64,000 bases of DNA from Streptomyces sp. RB17 (GTDB lineage: Bacteria > Actinomycetota > Actinomycetes > Streptomycetales > Streptomycetaceae), in assembly GCF_009604455.1 (NCBI RefSeq), contig NZ_WEGL01000002.1:744001-808000 (forward strand), written 5' to 3'. Made by a program: the position numbers and the translations under genes. How positions within the stretch are numbered: position 1 is the first letter of the stretch; the number at the start of each line of letters is the position of its first letter. This document shows positions 25,081 through 34,619 of this stretch, one piece after another. The notes beneath the pieces were generated by a model. It made no database searches and was not told the DNA's origin. It saw only the letters and a list, made by a program, of their open reading frames with translations.

Positions 25081-25989
25081 GTGCATGCTGAGGACCTGCG
25101 CGTGACGGCTGCCGCCGCCGACCCGTCCCCGCCGCCCGGACTCGTGGTGACCGGCCGCTACGACCAGCCGCCGGGCTACGGCGTCAACCGGCCCCGGGGC
25201 TCGGACAGTTGGCTGTTCACCTTCACGCTGGACGGCTGCGGGCTGCTCCGCCAGGGCGCCGCCCGGGCCCGCGCCGGCGCCGGTGATCTGGTGGTGCTCG
25301 CTCCGGGCACCGGCCACCGCTACACCGTCGCGCCCGGCGCCGAGTGCTGGCGGTTCTGGTGGACGCACTGCCAGGCCCGCCCGTCCTGGACGACCTGGCT
25401 CGCCCCGTACGCCGTGTCCGACGGCCTGTACGCCATGACACCCGTACCCGGCGCCCTGCACGGCCGTATCGAGGCGGCGTTCGGCCGGATGCTCGCCGAC
25501 GCCCGCGGACCGGCCGGGGGCACCCCTGGGCAGGACGCCCCGCGCGAGCCGGACCCGGTGGCCGTGGCCCACGGCAGCCTGGCGCACGAACTGGCCCTGT
25601 GCGCACTGGAGGAGGTGGTCCTGCTCGCCGCCGGCGGTGCCCGGACGCCGCCACCCGCGACGGATACCGACGCCCGGGTGCGCCGGGCCGAGGAACTGAT
25701 CGCCGCCGACCCCGGCGCCCCGCACACCGTCCGCTCGCTCGCCGAGAGCGTCGCGCTGTCCCCGTCCCGTTTCGCCCACCTGTTCACCCTGCGCACCGGG
25801 CGGCCGCCGATGCGGGCGCTGCGCGAGGCCCGGCTGCGGCACGCGGCCCGGCTGCTGGAGGCCACCGGCCTCACGGTGGAACGGGTGGCGGCGGCCTCCG
25901 GGTTCGGCAGCCCCTTCCACTTCAGCCGGGTTTTCCGGGAACGTTACGGAGTGCCGCCGGGCGCCTACCGGACGGGCGGACGGCGATAA
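25081..25989 (+). CDS. AraC-family transcriptional regulator
   Basis: A 302-residue regulator: an N-terminal cupin-like ligand domain (GDLVVLAPGTGHRYTV) and two helix-turn-helix units at the C-terminus (VALSPSRFAHLFTLRTG and ASGFGSPFHFSRVFRERYG). GTG 25081 was chosen because GGGAGG lies 6 bases before it; the ATG at 25075 abuts that sequence. In the divergent intergenic region TGGTCA occurs twice 8 bp apart (25023 and 25031), a possible half-site pair. The likely target is the PhyH gene. Confidence 0.9.
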   Translation: MHAEDLRVTAAAADPSPPPGLVVTGRYDQPPGYGVNRPRGSDSWLFTFTLDGCGLLRQGAARARAGAGDLVVLAPGTGHRYTVAPGAECWRFWWTHCQARPSWTTWLAPYAVSDGLYAMTPVPGALHGRIEAAFGRMLADARGPAGGTPGQDAPREPDPVAVAHGSLAHELALCALEEVVLLAAGGARTPPPATDTDARVRRAEELIAADPGAPHTVRSLAESVALSPSRFAHLFTLRTGRPPMRALREARLRHAARLLEATGLTVERVAAASGFGSPFHFSRVFRERYGVPPGAYRTGGRR

Positions 25990-26270
25990 AGGGAAGAAAG
26001 GGATTACCTTGAACCTGCGTCAATAAGGAATCCTGCCGCGGTGAATGTCGATATTCGAAAGATCCCTTGTTCGCGCCCGTGTGGCTGTGCAAAAGTGTGC
26101 ACTGTCGGCGCGCAGGCTCATCGGATTTCCCTCTGTATGCGCCAGGCCGCTCCCCGTACACCCCCCACGCTTCAAAAGAGCCGCCTCAGGTGGACGTTCG
26201 AGCAGCCCCACCACCTTCCCATACCGCTTGGTATGGACTAATTCCGTATCACGTCTGGAGGAATGCAGTC

Positions 26271-28478
26271 GTGAATGAGGCAGGCCGGTCGGACGAACAA
26301 CTGAGTGCCGAGCTGAAGAAGTGGACGGGAGGGACACCCGCGCTCCATCCCGTCGGTGAACTCCTCGACCGGCACTGGGAAGCGGCCTTCGCCTACGCAC
26401 GGCTGTGCACGGACGGGACGCGCGCCGCCGGCATGCTCACCACCGCCGCATTCACCCGGCTGTTCGGGGAGTCGCTGCGGCAGACCGGGCCGACCGCCGC
26501 CTGGCGGCCCCATGTGCTGGTCGCCGTCCGGCGGATCGCGGCCGAGTGGGACACCGACGGCCGCCAGGAACTCCTCCACCCGGCGCTGCGGTCCGCCGCC
26601 ACCGGTGAGCGTGCCGCCGCCCGGCTGCTGCCGCCACCCGGCCGGCGGCTGCTGTCGCGCGCGTTCCAGCGGGTGCCGCAGACCTCCCGTGCCGTGCTGT
26701 GGCACACGGAGGTCGAGGCCGAACCGCTCGCCGTACCGGCGGCCCTGCTCGGGCTGGACCTGGAGGACGCTCGCGTCGAGCTCCGCCGGGGCCGGGAACG
26801 GCTCCGCGAGGAGTGTCTCCAGGCGCATCGCGAACTCGCCCCCGACAACGAGTGCCGGCGCTACCTGCGGATGCTCGACGTGACGTTCCGGCGCGGTGGC
26901 GTCGACATCGACCCCGATCTGCGCGAGCACCTGGGCCGGTGCGGTCACTGCAGCCGCACCGCCGACCAACTCGCGGCGTTCAACACGGGACTTGGGCTCG
27001 CGCTGGCCGAGGCGGTCCTCGGCTGGGGTGCCCACGCCTACGTCGACGCCCGGGCGAGCCGCGCCGAGGAGCCGTCCGAACCGGCCCCACAGGCCGAGAG
27101 CTTCGCCCCCCGCTCCGGCGAGCCCTTCCTGCCCCCCGAGCCACCGCACCGGCCCGGTCCCGCCGGGGGCAGGCGGCGAGGTGGCGCCGTCGAGTCCGGC
27201 CGCCGAGGCGGTTCGGCAGCGTCCACGGGCCGCAACGGCTCGGCCGAGTTCCTGGCGTGGAGCGGTTCGGCCGAGTCCGCGGGGGAAAGCGGCTCCACCG
27301 AGTCCGCGGGCCGGAACAGCGCCGCCGAGCCCGCGCGTCGGGGTGGTCCCGCCGGGGGCGGGCGTCGGGGTCGTTTCGCCGGGTCGACGGGCGGGGGCGG
27401 CACCGCCGGCGCCTCGCACCGCCGCGCCTCCGCCGACTCCGCCTTCGCTTCCTTCGATGCCGCAGGCGTTGCCTCCGCCGCAGGCTCCGCGTACGCCGAC
27501 GACTCCTCCCCCCGCTCGGCCCGACCCTCCGCCGTCGCCGGTGCCACGAGTGGTCCTGGGGACGCCCTCCCCTCCGGTCGGTCGGCTCATCGTGCCGCTC
27601 GTGCCCGGCGTGCCCGGCGGCGCAATCTCGCGCTGGCCGTCGTCACCGTCAGCGGGCTGGTCGTACTGCCCCTGGTGCTGTGGTCGGTGCTCGGGTCGGG
27701 TGACGGAGCGGCCCCGGCCGACAAGGACGCCTCCTCCCCGGCGCCCGGCAAGGACGCCGCGAGCCCCGGCGCGTCCTGGGCCGGTGCGAGCGGGGCCGGC
27801 GAGGGCGCCCTGCACGGACGGCTGCACAACCTCGCCTCCGGACTGTGTGTCGGCGTCGTCGGCAAGAAGGCCGTGCAGGGCGCCGAGACCGAACTCGCCC
27901 CCTGCTCCGCGACCCCGAGCCAGCAGTGGACGTACGAGACCGACGGACTGCTGCGCAACTCCGCGGCGCCCGGTCTGTGCCTGGACTCCCACCTCGGCTA
28001 CTCGGTCCGCCTCGCCCCCTGCTCGGCCACCGGCAAGGCCGCCCGCAACATCCGCTACGACTTCACCCTCCAGGGCGCCCTGATACCCCGCTGGAACCAG
28101 GACCTGGCCCTCACCCCGGCCGCCACCGACGGCTCCGGCGCCCTGGTGCTGAAGAACCGCGCGCCCGGCGACGCCCAGCGCTGGTCCGTGGACACCGCCA
28201 GACCCGATCTGCAGATGGAGAACGTCAACTGGGACAGCGACAGCGCCGCGTCGCCGACCGCCGGCCCGAACCCCGTGTCCTCCCGGGCGACACCCACCCC
28301 CCGGGGCTCCGGCACCAGCCCGTCACCGGCCCCGAAGCCCACGGCGACCGGGTCCGGCCCCGCTGCCACGCCGTCCACCACGTCCGACCCCTGCTCCGCG
28401 TACCCGTACTACTGCGGCTGGGGCAGCGGGGGATACGGGGACGGCGGAGGTTATGGCGATGGGCGTCACCGCCGCTGA
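26271..28478 (+). CDS. Membrane-spanning sigma-like / zinc-finger / ricin-lectin fusion protein (paralogue A)
   Basis: A 735-residue modular protein. Residues about 10-110 resemble a degenerate sigma-70 region 2 (LLDRHWEAAFAYARL, LTTAAFTRLF); about 130-185 resemble region 4 (SRAVLWHTEVEAEPLAVPAA, LLGLDLEDA). An anti-sigma-type zinc finger follows (HLGRCGHC, about 220). Then come a long Ser/Gly/Arg-rich linker, one membrane helix (about 453-475) and a ricin B-type beta-trefoil (about 513-650; QQWTYETDG and GLCLDSH), with a Pro/Thr-rich tail ending in YGDG repeats. Topology should be inside-N, outside-C. GTG 26271 has GGAGG 9 bases upstream. Its paralogue lies at 42992-44704. I infer sugar sensing linked to transcription, but DNA binding is unproven. 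Confidence 0.75.
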   Translation: MNEAGRSDEQLSAELKKWTGGTPALHPVGELLDRHWEAAFAYARLCTDGTRAAGMLTTAAFTRLFGESLRQTGPTAAWRPHVLVAVRRIAAEWDTDGRQELLHPALRSAATGERAAARLLPPPGRRLLSRAFQRVPQTSRAVLWHTEVEAEPLAVPAALLGLDLEDARVELRRGRERLREECLQAHRELAPDNECRRYLRMLDVTFRRGGVDIDPDLREHLGRCGHCSRTADQLAAFNTGLGLALAEAVLGWGAHAYVDARASRAEEPSEPAPQAESFAPRSGEPFLPPEPPHRPGPAGGRRRGGAVESGRRGGSAASTGRNGSAEFLAWSGSAESAGESGSTESAGRNSAAEPARRGGPAGGGRRGRFAGSTGGGGTAGASHRRASADSAFASFDAAGVASAAGSAYADDSSPRSARPSAVAGATSGPGDALPSGRSAHRAARARRARRRNLALAVVTVSGLVVLPLVLWSVLGSGDGAAPADKDASSPAPGKDAASPGASWAGASGAGEGALHGRLHNLASGLCVGVVGKKAVQGAETELAPCSATPSQQWTYETDGLLRNSAAPGLCLDSHLGYSVRLAPCSATGKAARNIRYDFTLQGALIPRWNQDLALTPAATDGSGALVLKNRAPGDAQRWSVDTARPDLQMENVNWDSDSAASPTAGPNPVSSRATPTPRGSGTSPSPAPKPTATGSGPAATPSTTSDPCSAYPYYCGWGSGGYGDGGGYGDGRHRR

Positions 28479-28479
28479 C

Positions 28480-28998
28480 TCACGGGTGGTGCGGCGGTGG
28501 CGGCGGGATCGTGCCCAGCCCCGGGGCCGGCTCCGGCCACACCAGCAGCACCGGGCAGGGCGCGTGGTCGACGGCGAACCGGACCGCCGGGCCCAGGCTC
28601 TTCGGCCCGAGCCGGGACCGGTCGCCGTCCCGGGCCAGCACCAGCAGATCGGCGCCCTCGGCGGCGGCCACCACCTCCCGCTCGACCCGGCCCGAGCGTT
28701 CCTCGCGCACGCAGGGCCGACCCAGCCGCTCCGCCGCCGCGTCGAGCAGCTCGGCCGCCGAACTCCCGCCCAGCGCCTCCAGCCGGTCGCCCGGGTCCTT
28801 CCCCCAGCCTTCGGCCGGGAGGTGCCCCCACGGACCCCCGCGCCCGAGCAGTCCGGCGAACGCGCCGTGCGCCAGCCCGGGCACCTCGGCCCCGGTGACG
28901 TGCAGCAGCACCACCTCGGCGGTGTCCGGTGCGTGGGTGCGTACGGCGTCCACGCAGGCGGGCCAGGTGCCCTCGACGAGCCAGGCGATCACACGCAT
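28480..28998 (-). CDS. Universal stress protein family
   Basis: A 172-residue protein with a single Usp domain. The ATP-binding pattern is seen near the C-terminus (DLLVLARDGDRSRLGPKSLG followed by PAVRFAVDHAPCPVLLV). A proline-rich tail ends the protein. It converges with the lectin-fusion gene, separated by a single base. Upstream and divergent or adjacent genes do not explain its role; Usp proteins are generally linked to stress and dormancy. Confidence 0.85.
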   Translation of the reverse strand: MRVIAWLVEGTWPACVDAVRTHAPDTAEVVLLHVTGAEVPGLAHGAFAGLLGRGGPWGHLPAEGWGKDPGDRLEALGGSSAAELLDAAAERLGRPCVREERSGRVEREVVAAAEGADLLVLARDGDRSRLGPKSLGPAVRFAVDHAPCPVLLVWPEPAPGLGTIPPPPPHHP

Positions 28999-29029
28999 CG
29001 GTCGGCCTCCCCAGACGTCGGACGAGCTC

Positions 29030-30283
29030 TCAGAAGATCTGCAGTGACCCCCACAGTGCCACCACCGCGACCGCGAGCGAGGAGGGCACGGTGAGCAGGC
29101 CCAGCCGGGTGAACTCCCCGAGGTCCACCTCGTGCTCGTGCTGGTGCACGATCCGCCGCCACAGCAGCGTCGCCAGCGACCCGGCGTAGGTCAGGTTCGG
29201 GCCGATGTTCACGCCGAGCAGCACCGCCAGCACCGCGCCCGGTCCGGCCGGTGCGGCCAGCGGCAGCAGGACCAGGACCGCGGGGAGATTGTTGATCAGG
29301 TTCGCCAGGACGGCGGCCAGCGCGGCGATCCCGAGCAGCGCCGGCAGCCCGGTACCGCCCGGCATGACATGGCCCAGCACGTCGGAGAGCCCGTTGTCGA
29401 CGACCGCCCGCACCACGATGCCCAGCGCCAGTACGAACGCGAGGAAGGCCGGGGCCGCCGCCCGTACGACGGTCAGCGGCGTCGCCTTGCCGCGCACCAG
29501 CGCCCGCCCCGCCAGCACCAGCGCGCCCGCCGCCGCGACCCAGGCCGGCTCCACTGCGAACGCCGACGCCACCACGAACCCCGCCAGCGTGCAGCCCACG
29601 GTCACCAGGGCGAACAGGGGCAGTTCCGGAGCCTCACCGGTGTCCCGGCCGGACGGCACCGCCGCCGCGAGGTCCCGGGCGAAGAACCGCCGGAACACCA
29701 CGAACTCGGCACCGATCGCCACCAGCCACGGCAGCGCCATCAGCGCCGCGAACCGGGTGAAGCTCAGCCCGCTCGTCGCGAACGCCAGCAGGTTCGTCAG
29801 ATTGGACACGGGCAGCAGCAGCGACGCCGTGTTCGACAGGTGGGTGCAGGCGTACACATGCGGTTTCGGCCGTACGCCGGTCCGCGTGGCCGTCGCGAAC
29901 ACCACCGGGGTGAGCAGCACGATCGTGGCGTCCAGGCTGAGGACGGCGGTGATGACGGACGCCAGCGCGAAGACCGCCGTCAGCAGCCGCACCGGACGGC
30001 CCGCCGCCCACCGGGCCGTCCACGCCCCGCACGCCTGGAACAGCCCGTCCACATCACAGAAATGGGCGAGGACCAGCACCGCGGCCAGGAACCCGACCAC
30101 CGGCCCGAGCCGCTCGGCCTCGGCCCTGGCGTGGCCCAGCGAGATCGCCCCGGTGGCGACCGCGATGCCGGCGGCGGGCACGGCCATGACCGCCTCCGGC
30201 CACCCGAAGGGCCGTACGACGGCCCAGGCCAGCACGGCGACGAGCAGAACGGCGGACAGGGCCTCGGCCAGAGGGGTGTTCAG
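29030..30283 (-). CDS. SLC13/ArsB-type permease, apparent CTG start
   Basis: A protein of about 417 residues with about 10-11 membrane helices and two similar halves, typical of the ArsB/CitM/SLC13 ion transporter superfamily (LSLDATIVLLTPVVFATAT, CTHLSNTASLLLPVSNLTN, and in the second half NLINNLPAVLVLLPL and LGVNIGPNLTYAGSLATLLW). It probably transports an inorganic or organic anion. No ATG, GTG or TTG is in frame near the expected N-terminus; CTG at 30283, with GGAAGG 8 bases upstream, gives MNTPLAEALSAVLLV, the expected beginning. The start is therefore tentative. Confidence 0.8.
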   Translation of the reverse strand: MNTPLAEALSAVLLVAVLAWAVVRPFGWPEAVMAVPAAGIAVATGAISLGHARAEAERLGPVVGFLAAVLVLAHFCDVDGLFQACGAWTARWAAGRPVRLLTAVFALASVITAVLSLDATIVLLTPVVFATATRTGVRPKPHVYACTHLSNTASLLLPVSNLTNLLAFATSGLSFTRFAALMALPWLVAIGAEFVVFRRFFARDLAAAVPSGRDTGEAPELPLFALVTVGCTLAGFVVASAFAVEPAWVAAAGALVLAGRALVRGKATPLTVVRAAAPAFLAFVLALGIVVRAVVDNGLSDVLGHVMPGGTGLPALLGIAALAAVLANLINNLPAVLVLLPLAAPAGPGAVLAVLLGVNIGPNLTYAGSLATLLWRRIVHQHEHEVDLGEFTRLGLLTVPSSLAVAVVALWGSLQIF

Positions 30284-30347
30284 GGGCAGGTCCTTCCGGA
30301 ATGGATCAGTCGGTGCCCGCCCATGAAAACAGACGATCGTGAACGAG

Positions 30348-31592
30348 TTACGAGCTGTGGCTGCCCGCCGCGCCCAGGAACTCCGCCCAGCCGCCCGCCG
30401 GGGCCTGTCCCGGCACCAGCGTGCGCAGCTTGCGCAGCACCGCCGGGTCCTGCGCCGCCAGCCAGGAAACGAGCTGCTTGAACGACACGAACCGCACGTC
30501 GTCGCCGTACGCGGCCATCTTCCCGATGGCCTCCTCGACGGCGTCCATGTAGATGCCGCCGTTCCAGCGCTCGAAGTGGTTGCCGATGAAGAAGGGGGCG
30601 CGGTTGGTCGTGTACGCCCGCTGGAAGCCGGCGACATAGGCGTCGCGGGCCTGGGTGCGCCAGGCGTCGAACTGGGTGCGGTCGCCGAGCGGGTTGCCGC
30701 CGGACTGGTTGAACATCATGTTGTAGTCCATCGACAGCACTTGGAAGCTGTGCCCGGGGAACGGTATGGACTGCAGCGGGAAGTCCCAGATCTTCCCGCC
30801 CTGCACCTTGCCCGGCCAGATCTGGAGCCCGCCGGGGGAGCTGGCGTCGTACTTCCAGCCGAGCGCGGCCGCCGTCGGCAGCAGGTTGGACTGGCCCTCC
30901 AGGCACGGCGTACGGCCGCCGATCAGCTCCTTTCGGTAGTCGAAGGGGAGCGGCTCCAGGTCGGTGAAGCCGGTGTTGGTCTTCCACTTGGTCACGAAGT
31001 CGACCGCCTGGTCTATCTCGCTGCGCCACTCGGCCGGGGACCAGTTGCGCACGCCGGTCGCGCCGCAGAAGTGCCCGTTGAAGTGGGTGCCGATCTCGTG
31101 GCCCTCCAGCCAGGCCGCGCGGACCTGCTGGAGAGTGGCGTGGATGTGCCGGTCGGCGAGGTAGCCGATGGCGGAGGCGCCGACCGCGTGCTGCGGCGGA
31201 CGGTACAGGTTCTTCTTCGACTCGGGCAGCGTGTAGATGCCGCTGAGGAAGAAGGTCATCTTGGCGCCGTGGTCGGCGGCGACCTTGCGGAAGCGGGAGA
31301 ACAGCTGGTTGCTCAGCTCGCCCGCGCCGTCCCAGGAGAACACCACGAACTGCGGGGGCTTCTGGCCCGGCTTCAGCCGCTCGGGCGTCGGCTGATGCGG
31401 CTGGGCCCCGGTGTCGGCCGTGGAGCCGTCACCGATCGGCTTCACCGGCCGGGCCTGGGCGGTGCCCTTGCCGTCGTCCGCCGGGCCGTCGACCGAGAGG
31501 CCGGTGCCGGAGGAGCACGCGGCCAGCGCGCCCAGGGCGCCCGCCGCCGCGCCCGCCGTCAGCACTCGCCTGCGTGAGATCCCGCTCATCAT
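30348..31592 (-). CDS. Tat-exported polysaccharide deacetylase-like lipoprotein
   Basis: A 414-residue protein. The signal peptide has a twin-arginine motif (SRRRVLTAG) and a lipobox (LAAC). The mature domain has NodB-like motifs: FSWDGAG with the catalytic aspartate, and HEIGTHFNGHF with two metal-binding histidines. The first motif is FSWDGA rather than TFDDG, as in a divergent actinobacterial subgroup. It may deacetylate a cell-surface or extracellular glycan. Start at the first of two consecutive ATGs (31592). Confidence 0.83.
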   Translation of the reverse strand: MMSGISRRRVLTAGAAAGALGALAACSSGTGLSVDGPADDGKGTAQARPVKPIGDGSTADTGAQPHQPTPERLKPGQKPPQFVVFSWDGAGELSNQLFSRFRKVAADHGAKMTFFLSGIYTLPESKKNLYRPPQHAVGASAIGYLADRHIHATLQQVRAAWLEGHEIGTHFNGHFCGATGVRNWSPAEWRSEIDQAVDFVTKWKTNTGFTDLEPLPFDYRKELIGGRTPCLEGQSNLLPTAAALGWKYDASSPGGLQIWPGKVQGGKIWDFPLQSIPFPGHSFQVLSMDYNMMFNQSGGNPLGDRTQFDAWRTQARDAYVAGFQRAYTTNRAPFFIGNHFERWNGGIYMDAVEEAIGKMAAYGDDVRFVSFKQLVSWLAAQDPAVLRKLRTLVPGQAPAGGWAEFLGAAGSHSS

Positions 31593-31730
31593 GTCCCCGA
31601 TTTCCTTGTCACGGCCCCTGCGGAGCCTGCTCGCCGTTGTGGGTCGACGGGTTCGATGACGGGAGTCGGGGGAAAGATCGCGGCCACCGGTGCCTGTTGC
31701 CGTCCTGTGACAGTTGTGGCGCGAACATGA

Positions 31731-31768
31731 CGAACCCCGCTGCCCAGGGAGTGGGACAGCGGGGTTCG
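31731..31768 (-). terminator. Hairpin terminator of the DUF4232 gene
   Basis: CGAACCCCGCTG (31731-31742) and CAGCGGGGTTCG (31757-31768) form a perfect 12-bp stem with a 14-base loop, 18 bp past the DUF4232 stop on the minus strand. Confidence 0.8.
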
Positions 31769-31786
31769 AGGGGGCGTTCGGGCCGG

Positions 31787-32479
31787 TCAGGGGGCCGTGC
31801 CGGGGCTGAACACCGACAGGAAGACGGACGAGGAGTTCCCGGAGACCGGCACCGCTCCGCCCGTCCACGCCACCTTCAGCGAGTCGTGCTCGTCCGGCGG
31901 CGTCACCAGCAGCGCGGCCGGGCTGGCCGTCTTCGCACCGCTGATGCCGGGGTTGGAGAAGGTCAGCCCCGCCCAGGCGCTCTGCCCGGGCTTCAGGGTG
32001 ATGGTCGCCGGGGAGCCCGACTCACGCCTGGGGTCCGGGCCGACCTGGCTGCCGGAGGCGCTCACGAACGCCGCGCCCGGATAGCCGTGCACGGTGCAGG
32101 TCCGGCCGGACGTGTTGGTGAGGACGACCGGGAAGTTCTCCTGGCCTGCGCCCGGGTCGTTGCGGCCCACCGAGGCGCGCAGCTCGGAGGTGTGGCAGCG
32201 GCTGCTCGCCGGGGCCGTGTTCGTGCCGCCGCCGCCCGTCGAGGGAACCGCCTTCGAGGGCGCGGTCGTGGCCGCGCCGGTGGGGGTGGTGCCCGGGGCG
32301 GACGTGGCAGAGGCGGCCGGGGTCTTGCTGCCCGTCGCCGGCGCAGCCGTACCGGACGCCGTCATGGGCGGGTTGCTGTTCACATCGTGGCTGTTGCCGC
32401 AGGCGGTCACGAGGCCCAGCACGGCGACCGTGCCCACGAGCAGGGCCCCGTGCCGCGCGGACCGGGGTGTGTACACCAT
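31787..32479 (-). CDS. DUF4232 lipoprotein
   Basis: A 230-residue lipoprotein: basic N-terminus, hydrophobic core and lipobox (VTAC), a Thr/Ala/Pro-rich linker (about 35-90), then a DUF4232 domain (CHTSELRASVGRNDPGAGQ, LTNTSGRTCTVHGYPGAAFV) whose two cysteines probably form a disulfide. DUF4232 proteins are common secreted proteins of streptomycetes without a known function. ATG 32479 was chosen; AGGAG lies 11 bases upstream. A TTG four codons upstream is also in frame. A strong hairpin follows the gene. Confidence 0.85.
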   Translation of the reverse strand: MVYTPRSARHGALLVGTVAVLGLVTACGNSHDVNSNPPMTASGTAAPATGSKTPAASATSAPGTTPTGAATTAPSKAVPSTGGGGTNTAPASSRCHTSELRASVGRNDPGAGQENFPVVLTNTSGRTCTVHGYPGAAFVSASGSQVGPDPRRESGSPATITLKPGQSAWAGLTFSNPGISGAKTASPAALLVTPPDEHDSLKVAWTGGAVPVSGNSSSVFLSVFSPGTAP

Positions 32480-32631
32480 GTCGCTCAACACTCCTGGAGG
32501 GTCGTGGCACGCGCCGGAACGCGTGCCTCAGGGCGCGGGTGCGCCGTCCTCACACTCCGATGCGCACAGGCCCGGAAAAGTTCGGCACACGCAGGAATCT
32601 TTTCCCCGCTGTGACCTCCGGCAGGCGCCCG

Positions 32632-34023
32632 TCAGGTCACGCTCAGCGAACGGAGTATCCCCTCGGTCGCGTCCCCGTCGCCCCGCTGGCGCACCTGCAC
32701 GTACACCTGGGGCTGTGCGGCGCCGTTCGCCGGGTCCAGGGCGGACTCGGTGACCGAACCGCCGTCCGGACAGCCGCTCCAGGCCCGTACCAGACCGTGC
32801 CAGTCGGCGTCGGTGAAGGTCCGGCTGCCGGAGAAGCGGCAGCCGGAGTGGCCGAGGGCCTTCACGCGCGCCGTGACGTCACCGTGCTCGCTCACCCCGA
32901 CGAACACGCCGTCCACCGCCGCCCCCAGATCGGGCCACCGGCTCAGGTCGTCGGCCACCACCAGCCCGGGGTCGTGGCCCCTGCCGAGCCCCAGCGCGCT
33001 CGGGTCCCAGCCGGAGTCGCGCAGCTCGCGGCCGAAGCCCGCCGGCACGGTGACGGTCACCCGCCCGGTGGAGTCCGTGACCCGCACCCGGTCCGAGGAG
33101 TCCGGGCGGTGGATCAACAGGGTCACCGCGGTCGCGGCCGCCGCCGCGGCGAGGACCGCGGCCACCGCCAGCGTCACCGTGTTCAGCCGGCCACGCACGC
33201 CGTCCAGTCGCCGGACGGGCCGGAGCGCGGGCGGCCCCGCCGCCAGCCGGTGCAGCTCGTCGGCGAACGCCTGCGCGCCGGGCCAGCGGCGCGCCCGGTC
33301 CGGCTCCAGCGCGCGCAGCAAAGCCCGCTCCACGTCCTCGCCGAGGTCCGGCCGCAGCCGCCGGGGCGGTACGACCCGGCCGGGCGGGCCCGGCACGGTC
33401 CCGGTGACCAGCTCGTAGCCGACCGCGCCCAGGCTGTAGACGTCGGCCCGCTCGTCGATGCCCTCGCCGGGCTCGGCCTGCTCGGGCGGCTGATAGCCCG
33501 CCGAGCCCGCGGCCAGCGTGAGCACCGACGCCTGCGCGAGGCTCTTGGCGAGCCCCAGATCGGCCAGCAGCACCCGCCGGGTGCCGTCCGGGGCGGTGTG
33601 CAGCAGCACGTTGGTCGGCTTGATGTCCCGGTGCACGATCCCCGCCTCGTGCAGCGCGGCGGCGGCCCGCGCGGCCTCGGCCGTCAGCGCGAGCGCGTGC
33701 CCCACCGGCAGCGGCCCGTGCGCCAGCAGGTCGGCGAGGGTGCCGCCGGCGGCGTACTCCATCACGAAGTACGGCCTGCCGTCGGGCAGTTCACCGATGT
33801 CGTAGACCTGCACCACGCGGCTGGAGCCGGCCCGGCGCAGCAGCCGGGCCTCGGACAGGAAGCGGTCCCTGATGTCCAGCCGGTGCGCCCAGTTCTCGGC
33901 GAGGACCTTCAGCGCGACCGGGGCCTCGAGCTCGTCGTCGTGGGCGAGCCAGACCGTCGCGAAGGCGCCGGTGCCCAACGGCCGTTCGAGACGGTAGCGG
34001 CCGATCCGATCCAGGGAGTGCAT
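32632..34023 (-). CDS. Membrane Ser/Thr protein kinase
   Basis: A 463-residue Hanks-type kinase. Cytoplasmic domain, residues about 8-265: glycine loop LGTGAFATVW, VALKVL lysine, HRDIKPTNVL catalytic loop, DLG in place of DFG, and GYQPPEQ as the APE-like motif. One membrane helix follows (about 290-312), then an extracytoplasmic domain of about 150 residues with two cysteines and no PASTA repeat. The kinase is probably active since all catalytic residues are present. It is divergent from an ECF sigma factor gene with 47 bp between them, suggesting shared regulation. ATG 34023 has no strong ribosome binding site. Confidence 0.9.
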   Translation of the reverse strand: MHSLDRIGRYRLERPLGTGAFATVWLAHDDELEAPVALKVLAENWAHRLDIRDRFLSEARLLRRAGSSRVVQVYDIGELPDGRPYFVMEYAAGGTLADLLAHGPLPVGHALALTAEAARAAAALHEAGIVHRDIKPTNVLLHTAPDGTRRVLLADLGLAKSLAQASVLTLAAGSAGYQPPEQAEPGEGIDERADVYSLGAVGYELVTGTVPGPPGRVVPPRRLRPDLGEDVERALLRALEPDRARRWPGAQAFADELHRLAAGPPALRPVRRLDGVRGRLNTVTLAVAAVLAAAAAATAVTLLIHRPDSSDRVRVTDSTGRVTVTVPAGFGRELRDSGWDPSALGLGRGHDPGLVVADDLSRWPDLGAAVDGVFVGVSEHGDVTARVKALGHSGCRFSGSRTFTDADWHGLVRAWSGCPDGGSVTESALDPANGAAQPQVYVQVRQRGDGDATEGILRSLSVT

Positions 34024-34070
34024 ACGACTATCATGCCTGGCCTGAGATCGACTCAAAGGGGGACCCGTCC

Positions 34071-34619
34071 GTGCAGGACCAGGCGCCGATGGAAGACCTC
34101 GCCCGGCGGGCCGCCGCAGGCGACAGCGTGGCCCTGGACCGGCTGCTCAGCGAGATCCGGCCGGAGGTCCTGCGCCGCTGCGGGCGCTTCCTTCCGTGCC
34201 GGGAGGACGCCGAGGAGGCCGCCCAGGACGTGCTGCTCCAGGTGGCGCGGCACATCTCCCGCTTCGAGGGCCGCAGCCGCTTCAGCACCTGGCTGTACAC
34301 CGTGGTCGCCAACTGCTGCCGGCAGAAGTACCGCGAGCTGAAGCGGCGGGCCGCCGAGCAGCCGGCCGCCATCGAGCCCTCGCACGCCGTCGACCCGCGC
34401 ACCACCAGCGTCATCGCGGGTTCCCGGGTGGACCTGCTGGAGGCGCTGGAACGGCTGGAGCGGACGCATCCGCACCTGGTGGCGCCGTTGGTCTACCGCG
34501 ACATCTGCCAGCTGGACTACGCGGAGGTCGCCGAACGGATCGGCATTCCCCTCGGCACCCTGAAGTCCCGCCTCCACGAGGCCCGCAAACTGGTACGTCC
34601 CTGGCTGGCGGGCTCCTGA
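34071..34619 (+). CDS. ECF-type RNA polymerase sigma factor
   Basis: A 182-residue sigma factor with region 2 (CREDAEEAAQDVLLQVARHI, SRFSTWLYTVVANCCRQKYR) and region 4 (DICQLDYAEVAERIGIPLG then TLKSRLHEARKLVR). It lacks any C-terminal extension. No anti-sigma gene is adjacent; the divergent kinase or the convergent SpoIIE phosphatase may influence it, by inference from position. GTG 34071 is preceded by AAAGGGGG. The stop is directly followed by the 21-bp repeat that closes the convergent gene. Confidence 0.92.
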   Translation: MQDQAPMEDLARRAAAGDSVALDRLLSEIRPEVLRRCGRFLPCREDAEEAAQDVLLQVARHISRFEGRSRFSTWLYTVVANCCRQKYRELKRRAAEQPAAIEPSHAVDPRTTSVIAGSRVDLLEALERLERTHPHLVAPLVYRDICQLDYAEVAERIGIPLGTLKSRLHEARKLVRPWLAGS

